A DNA stretch of 64,000 nucleotides from Pseudomonadota bacterium (GTDB lineage Bacteria; Pseudomonadota; Alphaproteobacteria; Caulobacterales; Caulobacteraceae), in contig JAFECT010000008.1 in the NCBI GenBank assembly GCA_018241995.1, positions 62,001 to 126,000 of the forward strand. The letters run 5' to 3'. The position numbers and the translations under genes were made by a program. Numbering within the stretch: the first letter of the stretch is position 1; every line of letters starts with the position of its first letter. This document shows, piece by piece, positions 17,442-24,502 of this stretch. Under the pieces are notes generated by a model. The model searched no databases and was not told where the DNA came from. It saw nothing but the letters and a program-made list of their open reading frames with translations.

Positions 17442-18086
17442 ATGGCGAAGAGTCCGGTCAAGGCGGGATCCGCATCGAAATCCACCGCCGCCAAGCCGAA
17501 GGCGGCCAAGCCCGCTGCGGCGAAACCCGCGGCTGCGAAGCCCGCGGCCGCCGCCAAGAAGCCCGCCGCGGCCAAGGCGCCGGCTGTGAAGAAGCCGGCC
17601 GCCGCCAAGCCCGCCGCCGCGAAAAAGCCCGCGGTCGCCAAGGCCCCGGCCGCGAAGGCCGCCAAGCCCGCGGCGGCCAAGAAGCCTGCCGTGGCTGCAA
17701 AGCCGGCGGCCGCCAAGAAGCCCGCCGCGGCCAAGCCTGCCGCCGCGAAGCCCGCAGCCGCGGCCAAGCCGGCTGCGAAACCCGCTGCCAAACCCGCCGC
17801 GGCGAAGAAGCCTGCTGCGGCTAAGAAGCCGGCCGCCGCCAAGAAGCCCGCGGCCAAACCCGCCGCCGCCTCGAAGCCCGCCGCCGCGAAGCCGGCCGCT
17901 GCGGCTGCGCCCAAGCCCGCGGCTCCGGCCCCCGCGCCGAAGCCCGCGCCCACGCCGACCCCGGCTCCCGCTCCGGCGCCCGCCGTCAGCGCGGCGCCCA
18001 AGCCCGCCGTGTCGGCTCCGCCCCAATCGGTCGGCAGCAGCGGCGGCGGCTTCTTCGGCTGGCTGAGCAAGCTGTTCGGCGGCTGA
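17442..18086 (+). CDS. Lys/Ala/Pro-rich histone-H1-like protein
   Basis: 214 residues from ATG 17442 (MAKSPVKAGSASKS); an ATG four codons earlier is equally open. Residues about 15-170 are an unbroken low-complexity tract of KPAAA/KKPAAAK units, like the tails of bacterial histone-H1 or AlgP-type proteins that bind DNA or polyanions. A Pro/Ala stretch (KPAPTPTPAPAPAP) follows, then a distinct C-terminus SSGGGFFGWLSKLFGG, short and amphipathic, not expected of a pure DNA-binding tail. Start positions are uncertain because the ribosome site is weak. Nucleoid binding is inferred from composition only. Confidence 0.75.
   Translation: MAKSPVKAGSASKSTAAKPKAAKPAAAKPAAAKPAAAAKKPAAAKAPAVKKPAAAKPAAAKKPAVAKAPAAKAAKPAAAKKPAVAAKPAAAKKPAAAKPAAAKPAAAAKPAAKPAAKPAAAKKPAAAKKPAAAKKPAAKPAAASKPAAAKPAAAAAPKPAAPAPAPKPAPTPTPAPAPAPAVSAAPKPAVSAPPQSVGSSGGGFFGWLSKLFGG
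17470..17960. repeat. Low-complexity coding repeat (KPAAA units)
   Basis: The DNA repeats AAGCCCGCCGCGGC-like units dozens of times, encoding Lys-Pro-Ala-Ala-Ala. Such tracts are prone to slippage, so length may differ between strains. Confidence 0.8.
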
Positions 18087-18095
18087 TCTTCTTCA

Positions 18096-18120
18096 GGGCC
18101 GCTCCTTTAAGGGGCGGCCC
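18096..18120. terminator. Bidirectional hairpin between convergent genes
   Basis: GGGCCGCTCC-TTTAA-GGGGCGGCCC forms a ten-pair stem with one G-T pair, ten bases after the histone-like stop and nine bases from the paiB-like stop. It has no T run on either side, so it may work only partly as an intrinsic terminator. Confidence 0.55.
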
Positions 18121-18128
18121 GCCTGCCT

Positions 18129-18758
18129 TCAGGCCTGTGACTGCGCCGTCCGCATGGCGGCCGCCAGTTCACGGGCGCGCGGATCGGCCGAGGCCGCCAG
18201 CGCTTGCATGGCGCCGTCGCGGTCGATGGCGTTCTGGTTCTGCGACAGCTTGCGCTTGGCCTCGACGCGCTCGACGCGCAGGCTGACGCCAACGATGCCT
18301 CTCAGCATCTTCGCGATATAGTCCACCGGCGCATCGGCGACCCGCCACGGCTCCGCCCGGTGGGCCTCGTTGCGCGCGGTCAGGCCCTGGACGACACCCA
18401 GCAATCGCTCAGCGTCGTCGAACCATTCCAGCCGGCCGTAGAGATGCACGGCCTCATAGTTCCAGGTCGGGACCTTGCGCGGGTCCTCGGCCTTGGACGG
18501 ATAGAAGCCCGGCGAGACATAGGCGTCGGCGCCCTGCACGATCAGCATTGCTTCGCCCTCGCCGGCCATCGACCGGTGCGGATTGGCGCGCGCCAGGTGG
18601 GCCACGGCGGTGTGGCTCTCAGCGTCCCACAAGAACGGCAGGTGGCTGGCGTAGAGGCCTTCGGGCCCGTGCGTCACCAGCACGCCCAGGCGCGCCTCGG
18701 CGATCAGCGTCTCGATGACGGCAGGGTCAGTCTCGGCATAGCGATCGGGCAGGTACAT
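18129..18758 (-). CDS. PaiB-like FMN-binding protein
   Basis: 209 residues. MYLPDRYAETDPAVIETLIA, SHLPFLW and HLARANPHRSM are the PaiB hallmarks, with YVSPGFYPSKAEDPRKVPTW NYEAVH-type sequence in the middle (the PSKxExxKxVPTWNYxxVH motif, about 95-120). The C-terminus KMLRGIVGVSLRVERVEAKRKLSQN is typical too. The split-barrel fold binds FMN. Annotated in Bacillus as a repressor of sporulation and protease genes; here it stands alone, so a regulatory or an FMN-dependent role are both open. Confidence 0.9.
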   Translation of the reverse strand: MYLPDRYAETDPAVIETLIAEARLGVLVTHGPEGLYASHLPFLWDAESHTAVAHLARANPHRSMAGEGEAMLIVQGADAYVSPGFYPSKAEDPRKVPTWNYEAVHLYGRLEWFDDAERLLGVVQGLTARNEAHRAEPWRVADAPVDYIAKMLRGIVGVSLRVERVEAKRKLSQNQNAIDRDGAMQALAASADPRARELAAAMRTAQSQA

Positions 18759-18887
18759 GGCGCCAGCCTTCTAGCTCAGCGCCGCGAGCCCTCGCGCTCA
18801 CATGTGGCTTCGCGGTGTTTCGTCGGCGCTTGATCGCGGCGGCGCGGCGTCGGACACAGGGTGAGGTCGTTTTCGGGGGAGGGCGTC

Positions 18888-20360
18888 ATGGGCGCGGGAC
18901 GCATGTTCGGATGGGGTGTCGCGGGCCTCTTGCTCCTCGGCGCGGGCGTGGTCGCGGTGCGCACCGTGACCTTCCAGGCGCCCGGCCAGACCGACCTGTC
19001 GAAGGTGACGCTGGCTGAACCCATCGCCGTCGACGCCGACCGCGCCGCCCAGCACCTGGGCGCGGCCATCCGCTTCCAGACCGTCACCCACCAGGACCCG
19101 GCCGAGGACCGCTCCGACCAGTGGGACGGGCTGCACGCCTGGCTGGCGGCGACCTATCCGGCCGCGCACAGGGCCATGGTCCGTGAAGACGTCGGCGCGC
19201 ACGCGCTGCTCTACACTTGGAAGGGCTCCGACCCGTCGCTCGAGCCGATCATCCTGATGGCGCACCAGGACGTGGTGCCGGTGGCGCCGGAAACCGAAGC
19301 GCAATGGCGTCATGCCCCCTTCGGCGGCGAGGTGGCGGAGGGTTCGATCTGGGGCCGTGGGGCCTATGACGACAAGGGCGCCCTGGTCTCGATGATGGAA
19401 GCGCTGGACGCGCTGGCCGCCCAGGGCTTCCAGCCGAAGCGCACAATCATGGTGGCCTCCGGCGCCGACGAGGAGACCCGCGGGGGCAGCGTGAAGGCCA
19501 TCGCCGCCCTGCTGAAGTCGCGTGGCGTCAAGGCCGAGTTCCTGCTCGACGAAGGCTTCAGCGGCACGACCCGCGACGGCTTCACCGGCAAGCCGCTGGC
19601 CCGCCTGCTGATCGCCGAGAAGGGCTACGCCACCATGCGCGTGACCGCCAGCGCCGCGGGCGGGCATTCCTCGACCCCGCCGCTGCAGACGGCGGTGACG
19701 GACCTGTCCAAGGCGGTCGTCGCCATCGCCGGCCATCCTTATCCGATGCGGTTGAAGGGGCCGGTGAAGGACAGCTACCAGGCCCTGGCGCCCCAGGTCG
19801 GGTTCGGCGACCGGATGATGCTGGCCAACACCTGGCTGTTCAGCCCCTGGCTGGTCGCCCGCATCGCGGCCCAGCCCTCGGGCGCGGCGGTGCTGCACAC
19901 CACGATCGCGCCGACCATGCTGCAAGGTAGTCCGAAGGAGAACGTGCTGCCACAGAAGGCTGTCGCCTGGATCAACTTCCGCATCGCGCCGGGCGACACC
20001 TCCGCCGACGTGATGCGCCGGTCGCAGGGCGCGGTGCGCAAGCTGCCGGTGACGCTCACCTGGGACAAGCCGCCGTACGAGCCGACAGCGTCGTCTTCGA
20101 CCACCTCGCGCGGCTGGACCCTGATCGCCAAGACGGTGGCTGAGACCTTCCATGCGCCCGTCGCGCCCGGCCTGATGCGGGGCGGCACAGACAGCTGGTT
20201 CATGCGCGGGGTGGCCCGCGATACCTATCTGTTCACGCCCATGCTGCTGTCGCCCGAGGAGGAGAAGATGATCCACGGGACCAACGAGCGGATCAGCGTG
20301 AAGAACCTGGAAGACATGGTCCAGTTCTACGCCCGGCTGGTGAGGACGGCGGCCGGCTGA
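18888..20360 (+). CDS. M20-family zinc peptidase, membrane-anchored (PM20D1/CPS1-like)
   Basis: 490 residues from ATG 18888, preceded by GGGGGAGGG; a GTG nine codons earlier would place that site inside the gene. One N-terminal membrane segment (WGVAGLLLLGAGVVAV) anchors it outward. Catalytic features: the first metal His-x-Asp in LMAHQDVVPV, the bridging Asp in GRGAYDDKGALV, the catalytic Glu pair in SGADEETRGG, Asp in LLDEGFSG and a late His in MIHGTNERI. The size and sequence fit the carboxypeptidase S/PM20D1 branch, which hydrolyses or forms N-acyl amino acids and peptides. Periplasmic action inferred. Confidence 0.9.
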   Translation: MGAGRMFGWGVAGLLLLGAGVVAVRTVTFQAPGQTDLSKVTLAEPIAVDADRAAQHLGAAIRFQTVTHQDPAEDRSDQWDGLHAWLAATYPAAHRAMVREDVGAHALLYTWKGSDPSLEPIILMAHQDVVPVAPETEAQWRHAPFGGEVAEGSIWGRGAYDDKGALVSMMEALDALAAQGFQPKRTIMVASGADEETRGGSVKAIAALLKSRGVKAEFLLDEGFSGTTRDGFTGKPLARLLIAEKGYATMRVTASAAGGHSSTPPLQTAVTDLSKAVVAIAGHPYPMRLKGPVKDSYQALAPQVGFGDRMMLANTWLFSPWLVARIAAQPSGAAVLHTTIAPTMLQGSPKENVLPQKAVAWINFRIAPGDTSADVMRRSQGAVRKLPVTLTWDKPPYEPTASSSTTSRGWTLIAKTVAETFHAPVAPGLMRGGTDSWFMRGVARDTYLFTPMLLSPEEEKMIHGTNERISVKNLEDMVQFYARLVRTAAG

Positions 20361-20628
20361 GCGCTCGGCGAATCGCTCTGCGTCGCGCACTGATCCGGGA
20401 CCGGATCGAGCCGCGGCAAATAGCTCTTTGAAATCCGCGTTTTCGCGTCTCGGGCGTGGTGGATATCCACATGATTTGACAGGTTGTCCCCGTCGCGCGA
20501 CCTTGACACACAAGCATTTACCGTAGTTTCCGAGCCCCAGGCGCAGCCTTCGGGCTCGTCGCTCGGACGCTGCTCGCGCCCGGCCCAGTTCGCGTATTCC
20601 GATAATCACGCAGGCGGGGGGCAATCGC
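20361..20628. other. Intergenic region before the ParA-like gene
   Basis: Two TTGACA hexamers (20476-20481 and 20503-20508) lie in the middle; neither has a convincing -10 at 17 bases. A GGGGGG ribosome site precedes the ATG at 20629. Nothing else is evident. Confidence 0.35.
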
Positions 20629-21327
20629 ATGCGCACACTGGCGGTCCTCTCCCGAAAGGGAGGCACGGGTAAGACCACGATCGGGCTGCACCTGGCGGTG
20701 TCGGCCTTCCATGCGGGGCACCGGACGCTGGTCTGCGACCTGGACCCGCAGCGCTCGGCCCTGGACTGGCGCCGCGAGCGCCAGATCGCCGGTCCCGACG
20801 TGATCGAGGCCAAGGGCGGGGCCCTGTTCCCGCTGCGCCAGAACGCCGAGCGCTCGAGCGTCGACCTGATGGTGCTCGACACCCGCCCGGCCAGCGACGC
20901 CGACACCTCCGAAGCCGTGCGCTGGGCCGACCTGTGCCTGATCGTGGTGCGCCCCTGCTTCTTCGACCTGAAGGCCATCGTGCGCACGGTCGAGCAGGTG
21001 ACCAACATGAACCAGCGCGGCCTGTTCGTGCTGAACCAGGCGCCCGCCCGCCGCAACGGCGAAGAGCCGCGCCAGATCCGTGACACCGTGATGGCGCTGG
21101 AGGAACTGGGCCTGCCCATCGCCAGCACCGGCCTGCGCTATCGCGCCGCCTACCAGACCGCGGTGCGCCAGGGCTTAGCCGCCCAGGAGGCCGATCCGGA
21201 CAGTCTGGCCGCGTTCGAGATGAACACCCTGTGGCGCCAGGTCAGCCGCGAACTCTGGCCCCCGGTGCAGAAGGGCCGCCCGACCGAAGCCGCCAAGGCG
21301 GCGGTGCGGGAACTGACGGCGGCGTGA
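20629..21327 (+). CDS. ParA/MinD-family ATPase
   Basis: 232 residues. The deviant Walker A motif RKGGTGKTTIGLHLA is at the N-terminus with both signature lysines, switch I/Walker A' in VCDLDPQRSALDW, and Walker B in LMVLDTRPA. It lacks an N-terminal helix-turn-helix, so it is of the small ParA type rather than the chromosomal partition ParA, and no parB follows. Such orphan ParA proteins position cellular cargo such as chemoreceptor arrays, secretion or carboxysome-like structures along the nucleoid. The cargo here is unknown; the flagellar block next door is suggestive at most. Confidence 0.9.
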   Translation: MRTLAVLSRKGGTGKTTIGLHLAVSAFHAGHRTLVCDLDPQRSALDWRRERQIAGPDVIEAKGGALFPLRQNAERSSVDLMVLDTRPASDADTSEAVRWADLCLIVVRPCFFDLKAIVRTVEQVTNMNQRGLFVLNQAPARRNGEEPRQIRDTVMALEELGLPIASTGLRYRAAYQTAVRQGLAAQEADPDSLAAFEMNTLWRQVSRELWPPVQKGRPTEAAKAAVRELTAA

Positions 21328-21364
21328 GCGCCTAACTCCTTGCGAAGCGAAGGAGGAGAGGGCG

Positions 21365-21805
21365 TCAAGCCTTCCGATTTAGAGTGATCGCGCTGGCGTC
21401 CGCCTCATGGCTGCGTGCGCCGGGGCCGTAGCCGACCGCAGGCGTGCGCTGGCGGGCGACTTCGCCGGCGATGGTGCGCACCAGGCCCTCGGTCAGGGTC
21501 GCGGCTGCTTCGAGCGCGACGGCATGGCGACCCAGCACCTCGTCGAAACGCCGCGTGGCCTCGGCCAGACGGCGCTTCAGCTCCAGCGGCGCGCCGGCGA
21601 TCAGCGAAGGGTCGGCCTTGATGCGCACGGACTCGTGCCGATAGAGGTTGGCGAGGGCCTGGGTTTCGGTCTGGTGGGCCGTGATCTCGTGGGTGCGCTT
21701 GGCCTCATAGAGCTTCAGCTCGTTTTCGAGGCGCTGGGTCAGGCGCTCGGTCAGGGTCAGCAGCTGGTTGACCCGGTCGGTGGGATCGGCGGCCGAGATG
21801 CCCAT
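21365..21805 (-). CDS. flbY: FlbY-like flagellar protein
   Basis: 146 residues, almost entirely helical and charged: TDRVNQLLTLTERLTQRLENELKLYEAKR, then EITAHQTETQALANLYRHES, a coiled-coil pattern like FlgN-type chaperones. The identification as FlbY rests on size, composition and position as the last gene after flgI and cheL, the arrangement known from Caulobacter. Its ATG overlaps the cheL stop by one base (TGATG). The C-terminal 35 residues look disordered. It may act as an export chaperone for flagellar subunits; that is inference. Confidence 0.7.
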   Translation of the reverse strand: MGISAADPTDRVNQLLTLTERLTQRLENELKLYEAKRTHEITAHQTETQALANLYRHESVRIKADPSLIAGAPLELKRRLAEATRRFDEVLGRHAVALEAAATLTEGLVRTIAGEVARQRTPAVGYGPGARSHEADASAITLNRKA

Positions 21806-22122
21806 CAGCTGGCTCCCTGCATTTTCAGCATCTCGCGCTGGATCGCCGGCGCCAGGCCGATGCCGCCGCTCTTGGCCATCTGATCGGCGATGGCGTGAAC
21901 CATGAACGACTTGAAGGCGCCTTCGCCCGCGCCGCCGCCGAAGGGCGGGGCCAGGTTTATCGAGTCGAACATCGGCTGCAGCATCGCGGTCAGGAAGCTG
22001 GCCTCGAAGTCCTTGGCCGTCTTGGCGATCTTGTCGGCGTTGGCGCCCTTGGCGACGGTCGGCGCGGCAGGCGCCGGCCGGGTCAGGTCGACGGGGATCG
22101 AGGGGGTGGCGAAAGAGCTCAT
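21805..22122 (-). CDS. cheL: Flagellar rod-binding protein (FlgJ N-domain, CheL)
   Basis: 105 residues from the ATG at 22122, which overlaps the flgI stop as TGATG; a GTG one codon earlier is also possible. The rod-binding domain is plain: KTAKDFEASFLTAMLQPMFD, then GGGAGEGAFKSFMVHAIADQ and the end GGIGLAPAIQREMLKMQ. It corresponds only to the N-terminal half of enterobacterial FlgJ and lacks the muramidase domain, as in Caulobacter CheL. It acts in the periplasm as a scaffold or cap for rod assembly. Confidence 0.9.
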   Translation of the reverse strand: MSSFATPSIPVDLTRPAPAAPTVAKGANADKIAKTAKDFEASFLTAMLQPMFDSINLAPPFGGGAGEGAFKSFMVHAIADQMAKSGGIGLAPAIQREMLKMQGAS

Positions 22123-23240
22123 CACATCACCTGGATGTCGGCTTGCAGGGCGCCGGCCGTCTTGATGGCCTGCAGGATGGAGATCATGTCGCGCGGGCTG
22201 ACGCCCAGGGCGTTCAGGCCGTTGACCAGCGTCGAGAGCGAGACGCCGGACTTCAGCACCACCAGCTTCTTGCCCTTCTCCTCGTCCACCTTGACGGTCG
22301 ACTGAGGCACGACCGCGGTCTGGCCCTGGCTGAACGGCGCGGGCTGGCTCACCGCGGGCGTTTCCTGGATCGAGATGGTCAGGTTGCCCTGGGCGATGGC
22401 CACGGTGGAGACGCGCACATTGTCGTCCATCACCACCACGCCGTTGACCTCGTCGATCACCACCTTGGCCGGGCTATCGACCTCGACGGACAGGGCCTCA
22501 ACCGCGGTGATGAAACTGACCATGTCGCTCTTCAGATCGCCGCTCCTGGGCGCGGTCAGAGCCACGATGGTGGGGTTCTCGGCCGCGGCGCAGCCGGGGA
22601 ACTTGGCGTTGATGGCGTCGGCGATCCGGCGCGCGGTGGTGAAGTCGGGATTGTGCAGGGTCAGGCGCACGACCGGCATCTCGCCCAGATTGAACTGCAC
22701 CTCGCGTTCGACCACCCCGCCCGAGGCGATGCGGCCGGCGGTGGGCACGCCCTTGAGCACGGTCGAGCCCGACCCGCCCGAGGCCGAGACCGAGCCGGTC
22801 TGCACCGTGCCCTGGCCCACGACATAGGCGTTGCCGTCCGCGCCATAGAGCGGCGTGACCATCAGGGTGCCGCCGAGCAGGCTCTTGGCGTCGCCGAAGG
22901 CGGAGACAGTGATGTCGAGCTTGGAGCCGGGCGCGGCGAAGGCGGGCAGCTCGGCGGTGACCATCACCGCGGCCGCGTCCTTGGTCTCCATGTTGGCGTC
23001 GCGGGTGTTGGTGCCCAGGCGCTCCAGCATGCTTTCCAGGCTCTGCTTGGTGAAGGGCGAGTTCCTCAGCGTGTCGCCGGTGCCGTTCAGGCCGACCACC
23101 AGGCCGTAGCCGACGAGGTGGTTCTTACGCACGCCCTCGATGTCGACGATGTCCTTGATGCGCGAGGCCGCATAGGCCTGATCGCACCCGAACAGGAAGA
23201 CGACCGACAGAAGCATGACATAGGCGAAGCTGCGCAGCAT
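22122..23240 (-). CDS. flgI: Flagellar P-ring protein FlgI
   Basis: 372 residues, the usual length. A signal peptide (about 1-24, ending DQAYA) exports it. The conserved start SRIKDIVDIEGVRKNHLVGYGLVVGLNGTGD, split here as SRIKDIVDIEGVR and NHLVGYGLVVGLNGTGD, is diagnostic, as are GDAKSLLGGTLMVTPLYGADG and the C-terminal LVNGLNALGVSPRDMISILQ. FlgI subunits form the P ring around the rod in the peptidoglycan layer. First gene of the flgI-cheL-flbY operon, with a sigma-54-type promoter at 23278-23293. Confidence 0.97.
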   Translation of the reverse strand: MLRSFAYVMLLSVVFLFGCDQAYAASRIKDIVDIEGVRKNHLVGYGLVVGLNGTGDTLRNSPFTKQSLESMLERLGTNTRDANMETKDAAAVMVTAELPAFAAPGSKLDITVSAFGDAKSLLGGTLMVTPLYGADGNAYVVGQGTVQTGSVSASGGSGSTVLKGVPTAGRIASGGVVEREVQFNLGEMPVVRLTLHNPDFTTARRIADAINAKFPGCAAAENPTIVALTAPRSGDLKSDMVSFITAVEALSVEVDSPAKVVIDEVNGVVVMDDNVRVSTVAIAQGNLTISIQETPAVSQPAPFSQGQTAVVPQSTVKVDEEKGKKLVVLKSGVSLSTLVNGLNALGVSPRDMISILQAIKTAGALQADIQVM

Positions 23241-23277
23241 TGACCGGGCCCGTTAAGCATAATGCTGACCCCGGCAA

Positions 23278-23293
23278 TGCCAGTTCCGTGCCA
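23278..23293 (-). promoter_or_regulatory. Sigma-54 promoter for flgI
   Basis: Read on the minus strand the sequence is TGGCACGGAACTGGCA, with the invariant GG and GC exactly ten bases apart and one difference from the consensus TGGCACG-N4-TTGCA. It lies 38 bases upstream of the flgI start, which would give a leader of about 25 bases. Late (class III) flagellar operons in Caulobacter use such promoters. Confidence 0.8.
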
Positions 23294-23300
23294 CTCCGGA

Positions 23301-23419
23301 CCGGCAAAAATCCCAATAAAATCAGAGGAAAAGATTCTTAACGGCAGGCGCCCGGCGCCGGGCGGCAGAAACTGCCCGCCTGTTAAGGTTTCAGTGACCG
23401 GGGCGGACAAGAATTGCCC
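23301..23419. promoter_or_regulatory. Candidate FlbD (ftr) sites between flgI and fliX
   Basis: Three related sequences occur: CCGGCAAAAATCCC (23301-23314), CGGCAGAAACTGCCC (23363-23377, containing the perfect dyad GGCAG-AAA-CTGCC) and CGGACAAGAATTGCCC (23404-23419). They resemble the ftr enhancers bound by FlbD, which activates sigma-54 flagellar promoters in Caulobacter. The middle site is the most symmetrical. The consensus is from memory, so this is tentative. Confidence 0.55.
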
Positions 23420-23448
23420 TCGTAAATTCGTACTCAGGCGCGTTCGCG

Positions 23449-23877
23449 ATGAAGATCACCGGCCCCGGCGGCGTTTCCCAGACGAGCTCCAGCTCCGGGA
23501 CCCGCGCGGCCGTTGCGCCCGGGTTCGCCGTTTCCACCGCCTCGACCTCGGAAGCCATGAGCACGGCGCGCACCGCCGCGGCGTCGGGCGTGGCTTCGCT
23601 GGACGCGCTCTTGGCGCTGCAGGCGCCGGACGAGCCGACCGAGCGCCGCCGCCGCGCCATGCGCCGCGCCGGCCGGGTGCTGGACGTGCTGGACGAGGTG
23701 AAGATCGCCATGCTCGGCGGCGCGGTGGATGCCGGGGCGCTGCAACGCTTGGCTCAAGCCGTGCGCGACCAGCGGGAGGAAACCGACGATTCTCGCCTCG
23801 AAGGCATACTGGATCAGGTCGATGCTCGCGCCGCCGTTGAACTGGCTAAGGCGGAAATGTCACGCCTTGCGGCGTAA
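23449..23877 (+). CDS. fliX: Flagellar assembly regulator FliX
   Basis: 142 residues. The start MKITGPGGVSQTSSSSGTR, a disordered Ser/Thr/Ala-rich first half, and a helical second half beginning with LDALLALQAPDE and RRAGRVLDVLDEVKIAMLGG match FliX. It is divergent from flgI, the arrangement known from Caulobacter. FliX is a membrane-associated trans-acting factor that couples completion of early flagellar structures to activity of the sigma-54 activator FlbD. The 208-base intergenic region with ftr-like sites probably serves both genes. Confidence 0.85.
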   Translation: MKITGPGGVSQTSSSSGTRAAVAPGFAVSTASTSEAMSTARTAAASGVASLDALLALQAPDEPTERRRRAMRRAGRVLDVLDEVKIAMLGGAVDAGALQRLAQAVRDQREETDDSRLEGILDQVDARAAVELAKAEMSRLAA

Positions 23878-23983
23878 CGAAGCTTGGCCATGGCGCCGCA
23901 TCAATGCCGCATTGCCGCGAATCCTCGTTCGTGGCTATACACCCAGCGCTCTACTTGGGGGCGTTTGCCTAGCGTGAGGCGTC

Positions 23984-24415
23984 ATGAAGGCCGTCGCTGC
24001 TGTATCCGTCGTCGAAGACAACTATCGTCCGTCTGACGACGAAGAGTTCATGAACGAGCGCCAGCTCGACTTCTTCCGCAAGAAGCTGCTCGCCTGGAAG
24101 GAAGACATCCTGCGGGAGTCCCGCGAGACGTTGACCAACCTGCAGGCCGAGACGGAGAACCACCCGGATCTGGTGGACCGCGCCTCTTCGGAGACCGACC
24201 GGGCGCTGGAGCTTCGCACCCGCGATCGCCAGCGCAAGCTGATCTCCAAGATCGACGAGGCCCTGCGTCGGATCGAGGACGGCTCCTACGGCTTCTGCGA
24301 AGAGACCGGCGAGCCGATCGGCCTGGCCCGCCTGGAAGCGCGCCCCACCGCGACGCTCAGCGTCGAGGCCCAGGAGCGGCACGAGCGCCGCGAACGTGTC
24401 CACCGCGACGACTGA
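23984..24415 (+). CDS. dksA: DksA/TraR-family RNA polymerase-binding protein with degenerate zinc finger
   Basis: 143 residues, GAGG five bases before the ATG. Long charged N-terminal helices (NERQLDFFRKKLLAWKEDIL and the arm with DLVDRASSETDRALELRTRD, whose D-x-x-DxAS tip is the secondary-channel element) precede the finger region GSYGFCEETGEPIGLARLEARPTATLSVEAQE. Only one of the four zinc cysteines remains. This single-Cys form is common in alphaproteobacteria. DksA enters the RNA polymerase secondary channel and, with ppGpp, tunes rRNA and stress promoters. Confidence 0.9.
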   Translation: MKAVAAVSVVEDNYRPSDDEEFMNERQLDFFRKKLLAWKEDILRESRETLTNLQAETENHPDLVDRASSETDRALELRTRDRQRKLISKIDEALRRIEDGSYGFCEETGEPIGLARLEARPTATLSVEAQERHERRERVHRDD

Positions 24416-24502
24416 GCAGGGACCGGCGCCGAGGCGCGCCAAACCTTGACACCGGCCCGCGTGTGACCGACCTACGCCCCCTCGCATAGGTCTGTTGCTC
24501 CC

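Noticed and set aside
17470..17960. Regularly repeated DNA that could be taken for a CRISPR array
   Set aside because: The units are contiguous coding repeats without spacers and without cas genes.
17376..18026. Gly/Arg-rich antisense frames opposite the histone-like gene
   Set aside because: They are the mirror of the KPAAA repeats; no start or ribosome site supports them.
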